Below are positions 58,818 through 64,000 of a stretch of DNA of 64,000 bases, piece by piece. Each line of letters starts with the position of its first letter. Position 1 is the first letter of the stretch. The DNA is from Azorinus chamasolen (taxonomy: Eukaryota > Mollusca > Bivalvia > Cardiida > Solecurtidae), in assembly GCA_963576725.1 (NCBI GenBank), contig OY755242.1, forward strand, positions 60,950,324 through 61,014,323. The letters run 5' to 3'. The position numbers were made by a program, and so were the translations under genes. The notes beneath the pieces are model-generated. The model made no database searches, had not been told where the DNA came from, and saw only the letters and a list, made by a program, of their open reading frames with translations.

Positions 58818-59349
58818 AAAAAAATTCTTGTGTTCTTAATGCCATTGTAAACATTTAGCTTATTAATATTCATAAAGTCATTTTTTGTACATGAATATTT
58901 CTTAGGTAAAGAATTAACCCTGTCCCTCATATACATTAAATGCCTTTTCCAGGGGTGTGATTTTTCCGCGGATCCGCGGATTTCCGCGGATCCAATGTTC
59001 CAAAGGACCATTTTTCCAAAACGTCTAAATCCGTTGCGAAAATCCGAGGGGGGGGGGGGTCCGCGTCCGGTCTGGTCCGCGAATTAGTCTCGCCGAACTC
59101 GCCGCGGGTTTACCCTGTGCCATTTCAGCTTCATCTTACCTATACTACGCGGAATCCGATTGGCCAAATCTTCGTGCCTACACCAATCAAATCGCTGTTA
59201 ATTATCGTTGCATGAGTTACAAATCCGTTTCCTCCCAATTGTTAGCGAACTTTCACAACAAACGTAAAAAATGTGGCAACATCTCAAACTATTGCTGTAT
59301 TTGAACAAATGGACTTAAAATGACAATAATATTTTATCGGACAGCTGAT

Positions 59350-59580
59350 TCAGCGGAAATTCTGCGTATTGACACTAGCAGTAGGAATAAGTTCAAGCGG
59401 GACTGGAAAGAAACTGAAAAATGACAGCGTGTCCTCGTGCATGTCTGAAGTTGTCATTGACAGAAAACAGCGAAGTGTTGTGTGTGCGACAAATTGATTA
59501 CATACTGCAAAGAGGGAAGCTTGCTATTGTAGAACATAGTTCTTCATCTGACACACAGAGAAGGAAAATGTGATTAAAAC
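59350..59580 (+). pseudogene. Zinc-finger (BED-like) N-terminal region of hAT-like protein, broken
   Basis: Pieces in different frames: SSRNKFKRDWKETEK, SLTENSEVLC, VCDKLITYCKEGS, RGKLAIVEHSSSSDTQRRK. Together they follow a C-x2-C ... Y-x3-G-x4-H...H-like layout seen in such proteins. Several stops and shifts interrupt it. Confidence 0.45.
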
Positions 59581-59601
59581 CAACAGAAAGTAAGTTACTG
59601 C

Positions 59602-59641
59602 AAAGACCTATGATAAAACAGATGTTTTATCATAGGTCTTT
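59602..59641. repeat. Perfect hairpin AAAGACCTATGATAAAACA / complement
   Basis: 19-nt arms and a 2-nt loop; arms shared with 52087-52114. Confidence 0.8.
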
Positions 59642-60525
59642 GGTTACTGCCCTACGTAACCGGTGGACAATCTGAAGATGACAGAAACTATAATTGGTAT
59701 TCACCCAATTTTCAAAAACGTATCAAAGAATGTGAAACACCTGTTCCTGTAGTATTACTTGAAGACAGAACAGCAAGTACACAGGTAGGAGCAAAAAAAG
59801 TGTTTAAAATATGTGATTGATTTTAATGAATAACTAACCTGCAGCTGGTTCCTGAATTTTATGAGAAGGTGCATGTCAACTATTAGTAAAATATTTCAAT
59901 GACAGTGATGACAATAAATAAATTACAATCAGACAAATAAAAAAAACCAATAACAGTAGAAGATTCATGTTGGCACTTTTTCCAGACTTTAAATCATACT
60001 GAGCCAGAGTATTCCATCCATGAACCCGAGGGCCATATTTTCTCTATTTTTCTCTACATTTATGCAACATTTTGCCATACTTAAGATCTATCTGTTTATA
60101 ATTGCATCATCATGTGCACGGAAATTTGTTATTTTATGCTGGAATTTCTGGTTACTTCAAAAAGACTGGAGAATATTGCAAGAGCATTTTTTTGTACTTC
60201 ACTATTTTTTTATGAATATTCATATCAGAAATAAAGACATCATGAAGTATAATTAGATTAATTTATATTATGCCACATGAATACAATAATTTTTGGCAAT
60301 GGCAGAGACTTAAGAATTATAATTTTTTGTATATGATTTTATTTATAAGCAAATTGAGCAGACCCAAATCAGACTGCTCCTACAGGCCTTCTCAGTTTGC
60401 AAAGGAGTATTTATAGAGTGAAGGGTTAAAAACTAGTTCATGAGCAGAAGTTGAAAAATTAAACTGAGGTTTGTCTTGTACAAACAGTTGCATATTAGTA
60501 ATTCCTTTCACTCTTCTTTTTTCAG

Positions 60526-60853
60526 GCAATAGTTCTTGGTGTCATTGCTGAGAGGAATCTACCTCTGTCCATGGTACAGGTCTTGATTGACTTAGCCAAA
60601 GAACTTGCGAAGGACATCAAAGCTTTACAGAACCTGAGTATGGTTTGCACTTCAGCCTCATAGACTTGGTGAAACTATGACTAGGAAAACAGTAGAGAAG
60701 CTGAAGAAAACACCAGTTTTGCTAAACCTTGATCAAGCAACAATAACAAACATACATTTTGTACCAACAATTATTTGTAATTACTTTGATGAGAAAGAAG
60801 GAAAAGTTGTGCTAGACCAGTTGGCCTCAATAGAAGTTTTGAAAGTGGATTAA
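60526..60853 (+). pseudogene. hAT-like transposase fragment, frameshifted
   Basis: Acceptor TTTTTTCAG, then AIVLGVIAERNLPLSMVQVL, IDLAKELAKDIKALQNLSM, a stop/shift near 60655, then LGETMTRKTVEKLKKTPVLL, NLDQATITNIHFVPTIICNY, FDEKEGKVVLDQLASIEVLK + VD-TAA. The order (helical lead, K-T...L-x-x-TP-x-x-LN-x-D-x-x-T, hydrophobic strand, Y-x-x-x-E-x-x-x-V) matches the start of a hAT-type DDE transposase; the Asp after LN is the likely first catalytic residue. C-terminal part absent. Confidence 0.6.
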
Positions 60854-61019
60854 CATTATGAAGTTATGTTTTTGTCTTCAACACCAGCTCTAGTAATAAA
60901 ATGGTATTTAGTACAGTTCAGTTTGGGTTTTTTTGGTGTGTTTTTAAGTTTTAAATTTTGAACCAGGATAGCTCAGGGAGAGCTTTCCAATTGACCTTTA
61001 AAGCCCTATTTTTCATTTT

Positions 61020-61110
61020 CGGCAGGGGGCTATGCCCCCTGTGAGCCCCGCCAGGGCTTTGCCCCTGGACCCCATTGGGGGCCTAAAGCGGCCCCCAAAC
61101 CCCGCGCCGA
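61020..61110. repeat. GC-rich multi-stem hairpin at hAT 3' end
   Basis: GGGGGCTATGCCCCC, GGGGCTCA/TGAGCCCCG-like, GGGCTTTGCCC and GGGGGCC...GGCCCCC stems in about 90 bp, in otherwise AT-rich DNA. Confidence 0.6.
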
Positions 61111-61331
61111 AATATTTCCTCCCCTCAGCTCTTGGGTCAATCACACCCCTGCTTTTCACACATTAATTTCCAGATTAGACAACTCATGTAGGAAAAGTCT
61201 GAACAGAGTCTCCTCTGTTTACTTTTGGAAATTGATAAATTTGTCGTTATGCAGTTTGCAGAACACTGAAAACATTTCTTTTCCATGTTTCATCGTATTA
61301 TTCCTGTCCATGAACAGAGCAACAGATAAAT

Positions 61332-61470
61332 GTGCGTACCCGATACTAAAATCGTCATTTCTCCACCAAACCCTATCGGTATGACCACTCTTTAGAATTG
61401 TCTCTTCGAGACGATTCTAAAGAGAGGTCAAATCAAAGAGTTTGGTGGAGAAATGACGATAATGAATAAT
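61332..61470. mobile_element. Foldback family E
   Basis: GTGCGTACCCGATACTAAAA, CGTCATTTCTCCACCAAACC, centre TCTCTTCGAGA. The right arm ends GGTGGAGAAATGACG. Confidence 0.75.
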
Positions 61471-62431
61471 AAAGGTCTTATTCTGGAAAACGTTTTCATT
61501 TACGCATCTTATCTGGACCTCTGCATGAATGTTCATGAGGTGATCTTAAATGAATTTCAAACGGGGAAAGAGTTAAATAAAAACTTATTGAGCAAATAGT
61601 GTAGATCCTTGTATCATGTGTCTTCGGCAGTTGTGTTATATGAACAAAAGGACCAAACCCCAGCTTGAATTTTTGTGTGTGCATATTACAATACTGTGTT
61701 CTGAAATACGCAAAGTCTTTGTGTCTGTCATAGTCTGGATTACTTGGTTGCCCATAAGATCACCAACATTATTGCTGATCACTGCAATATTTAGTGAAAT
61801 GATCTGCTAAAATAAATGCACACACAAAAAAACTCAAAACTTGGCACTCTGTTTTCATCACGTTAATTAAATGGATTAGGGGAGGTAACTCTTCACGTAG
61901 GTTGGATAAATCTATGATGGTCACATTGAGATATATTCAAAATGTTTGCATGAATTCTTTTATCTTTGTTGCAAGTATTAACACTTTCCTCCATTACTCC
62001 ATGAATATTTATTTAAGTAGATTAGAAATGACATCAAGACTGAACAGGTACTCACCGTAGAATCAGTTCTACAATTATGTCATAAGCAAACCGAGGAGAC
62101 CCTGATCAGACGGCTCCTACTGGAGCTGTCTGGTCTGGGTCTACTCTGTTTGCAAACTTTGCAGAGGCGTAGAAAAGCGTATTTATGGAATAAAGGGTTA
62201 ACATTTTTCTTATGATTATGGGACACATTTCAATTTAAAAATTGAATAAGACTGACCAGCTGTCAGCTTACTCAGACTTTCAGAGAGTAACCCTTTCCTC
62301 CATGAATAATCATGTAAGAAAATTAATGATGTCATGATTATTAAGTAGACTAATTAGTTATAATAGCACTTGGACACAGGAATTGTTGGCCATGGCAGAA
62401 ACTGTAGAATCATGTCAATATTATATCATAA

Positions 62432-62499
62432 GCAAACTGAGCAGACCCAGATCAGACAGCTCCTACAGGAGCCGTCTGATCTGGGTCTACTCTGTTTGC
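62432..62499. mobile_element. Foldback family A core
   Basis: GCAAACTGAGCAGACCCAGA ... GGTCTACTCTGTTTGC, apex AGCTCCTACAGGAGCC. The full element runs from about 62287 to TTAA at 62534-62537. Another core (GCAAACCGAGGAGACC) lies at 62088-62155. Confidence 0.75.
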
Positions 62500-62639
62500 A
62501 AGGGGTAGAAAGGCGTATTTATGGAATAAAGGGTTAATTTAAGTACTGTTCTAAAAACAATTTATACAAAATAGAAATTTATTGCCATGGTAAACAGTAA
62601 AGAATGTTTATGTAACATATAAACAAACAGGGCTCTAGA

Positions 62640-62815
62640 TAAGATATAACACATAAACAGAGCTACAGATAAGATGTAACATATAAACAAACAACTCTAG
62701 AAAGATTGTTAGATGTAACACATAAACAGAGTTCCAGATAAGATGTTACATAAACAGAGAGCTCCAGATAAGATGTAACACATAAACAAATAGAGCTTCA
62801 GATAATATGCATAAA
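62640..62815. repeat. About 31-bp degenerate tandem repeat
   Basis: Five to six units of AGATAAGATGTAACACATA + AACAGAGCTCC with indels. Confidence 0.65.
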
Positions 62816-62837
62816 TTTAAACATTTTCAAGCATAGC

Positions 62838-62945
62838 TTCTTTATTTCTCCACCAAACCCTATACTTCGAGACGATTCCAAAGAGTGGTCACAATATATA
62901 GGGTTTGGTGGAGAAATGACGATTTTAGTATTTGGGTATGCACTT
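62838..62945. mobile_element. Foldback family E, left inner arm deleted
   Basis: TTTATTTCTCCACCAAACCC TATAC then CTTCGAGACGATTCC, AAAGAGTGGTCACAATATAT and GGTTTGGTGGAGAAATGACG. Confidence 0.65.
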
Positions 62946-63587
62946 TTATCTGTAAGCTCTGAACAAACAACAGAATCTAATCTGACAGCTCTTCTAGACC
63001 TCTAGGAGCTGTTGGATCTGGGTCTACTCTGTTTGTAAAAGCATGAAAAGGCAGTATCATCAAGTAGAGATATTATGAGTGGCTCAGACTAATATTCATA
63101 TCTTTCTGTACAGTATATTATTTAGCTGTGTACTTAAAAGCTGTAGAGAAGTAAAGATTGTAAATAAGCAGTATTAGGTGACAGAACAAACTACTGCGTA
63201 AAAGAAAGTCATGCATGAATTAGTCTTGAATTTCGCGTAAGGAAATAGTCAATTTTAAATCTCACTTCTAAAAACAAAGTTATTAAGTTGACCCATTTGC
63301 TGCATAGGTATGCCTTTTAATATGTACCATTGCAGACAGAGTAAACCCAGATCAGATGGCTCCTGAAATAATATATAGAACTAAATCTTCAGTTTGTGTT
63401 TAGATTTCAATGAAATTCATTTTTCATTTTTGTAAAGTGAATATAATCCTAGTCACCAAAGGGATAGCCAGCAAGAACTTCCAGTAAAACAAGAGTAATA
63501 CATTGCACCTCTCCATAACAACCACATGATGATTAACCCTTTACCTCATGAATATTCATGTATGAAGTGATGGCATCCTGAGTATCA

Positions 63588-63805
63588 AAAAAACCTATTC
63601 CCTCAGGCTATTTTTAGATCCTAGCTCTTTGGATACATCAACCGAAAAGGACCATTAACTAAAGGAAAGGAATTTTTTAGAATTGTATTGTGCTGAAACC
63701 ATTGTGATAGAGCATTTGCTCCTATGGAACAAAATTTTATGCTCTATCTATCACAGTGGTTTCAGAAAGTAACTTCTACAGAAGGGTCTAAAGGGATTGG
63801 GTTAA
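63588..63805. mobile_element. Foldback family B, diverged
   Basis: CCTATTCCCTCAGGCTATTT ... GGGATTGGGTTAA, hairpin AGAGCATTTGCTCCTATGGA. Confidence 0.65.
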
Positions 63806-63830
63806 AATGGCATATACATGTATAATTAAC

Positions 63831-64000
63831 CCTTTCCCAGGTTTCTATGTTCAAATTTCAGTACCTACTGTATATTCATTAACAAAATGGTTATAACGAA
63901 ACATTGAAGGTGATACATTGTAGACATTTTAAAAAGCAAAGAAACATCTATCAAATTCTATTAGCAAACAGAGCAGACCCTGATCATACGGCTCCTATAG
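63831..64000. mobile_element. Foldback family A, cut by window edge
   Basis: TTAACCCTTTCCCAGG, A-variant left part (CAGTACCTACTGTATATTC, AACAAAATGGTTATAACG), then GCAAACAGAGCAGACCC up to the apex GGCTCCTATAG at the last base. Confidence 0.8.

Larger units (their letters stand above)
58950..61151 (+). mobile_element. hAT-like DNA transposon relic, 2.2 kb, 13-bp inverted ends
   Basis: Left end CAGGGGTGTGATT, right end AATCACACCCCTG (perfect). The 6-bp CTTTTC is present on both sides (58944-58949, 61152-61157). Left sub-terminal region has CCGCGGATCCGCGG repeats; the right has a GC-rich hairpin (61020-61110). Inside are broken plus-strand zinc-finger and transposase pieces. It interrupts a family A arm (normally CGCCTTTTCACACATTTGC). 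Ends of CAGGG type suit hAT; the 6-bp duplication is shorter than the usual 8. Confidence 0.7.

Overview
This is a eukaryotic nuclear window, most likely from a mollusc and probably a bivalve. It is AT-rich and has spliced genes with GT-AG introns. It is crowded with short foldback (palindromic) elements and minisatellites. It holds two gene types that I recall as strongly expanded in bivalves: HSPA12-like Hsp70 relatives and MIEAP/SPATA18-like proteins. The species call is inference. No prokaryotic features, CRISPR arrays, rRNA or tRNA genes were recognised.

Two host genes can be assembled exon by exon. A minus-strand MIEAP-like (mitochondria-eating protein) gene occupies 9803-16422 in four exons (about 414 aa). 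A plus-strand HSPA12-like gene occupies 22236-30484 in four exons (632 aa). In both, splice phases match at every junction. The genes are divergent (head to head), about 5.8 kb apart. The space between them holds a 1.2-kb minisatellite, foldback elements and two weak head-to-head candidate exons near 19.8-20.1 kb.

The right half is dominated by mobile DNA. A decayed two-gene Harbinger-type transposon (about 45.08-53.43 kb) has inverted-repeat ends, a NAIF1/Myb-SANT-like exon at the left and HARBI1-like nuclease pieces on the minus strand at the right. It is bracketed by direct copies of a 1.4-1.5 kb segment that are collinear except for (GA)n length. A second element (58950-61151) has 13-bp terminal inverted repeats, a 6-bp flanking repeat and broken hAT-like transposase pieces. 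A non-LTR reverse-transcriptase 3' fragment lies at 6568-7036.

Throughout the window there are many foldback elements of roughly 170-260 bp, which I sort into families A-K. Families A, B, D, G and J are bounded by TTAA; family C is bounded by TA. In several places a TTAA-type element sits inside a family C copy with a clean TTAA on each side, or neighbouring elements share one TTAA. Families A, B and C have unrelated arms but share the hairpin apex CTCCTATAGGAG. Family F arms carry CCAAT and TATA-like motifs at promoter-like spacing. This palindrome population is the most unusual feature here.

Stretches not listed hold further degraded copies of the same families or plain AT-rich DNA in which I see no gene.
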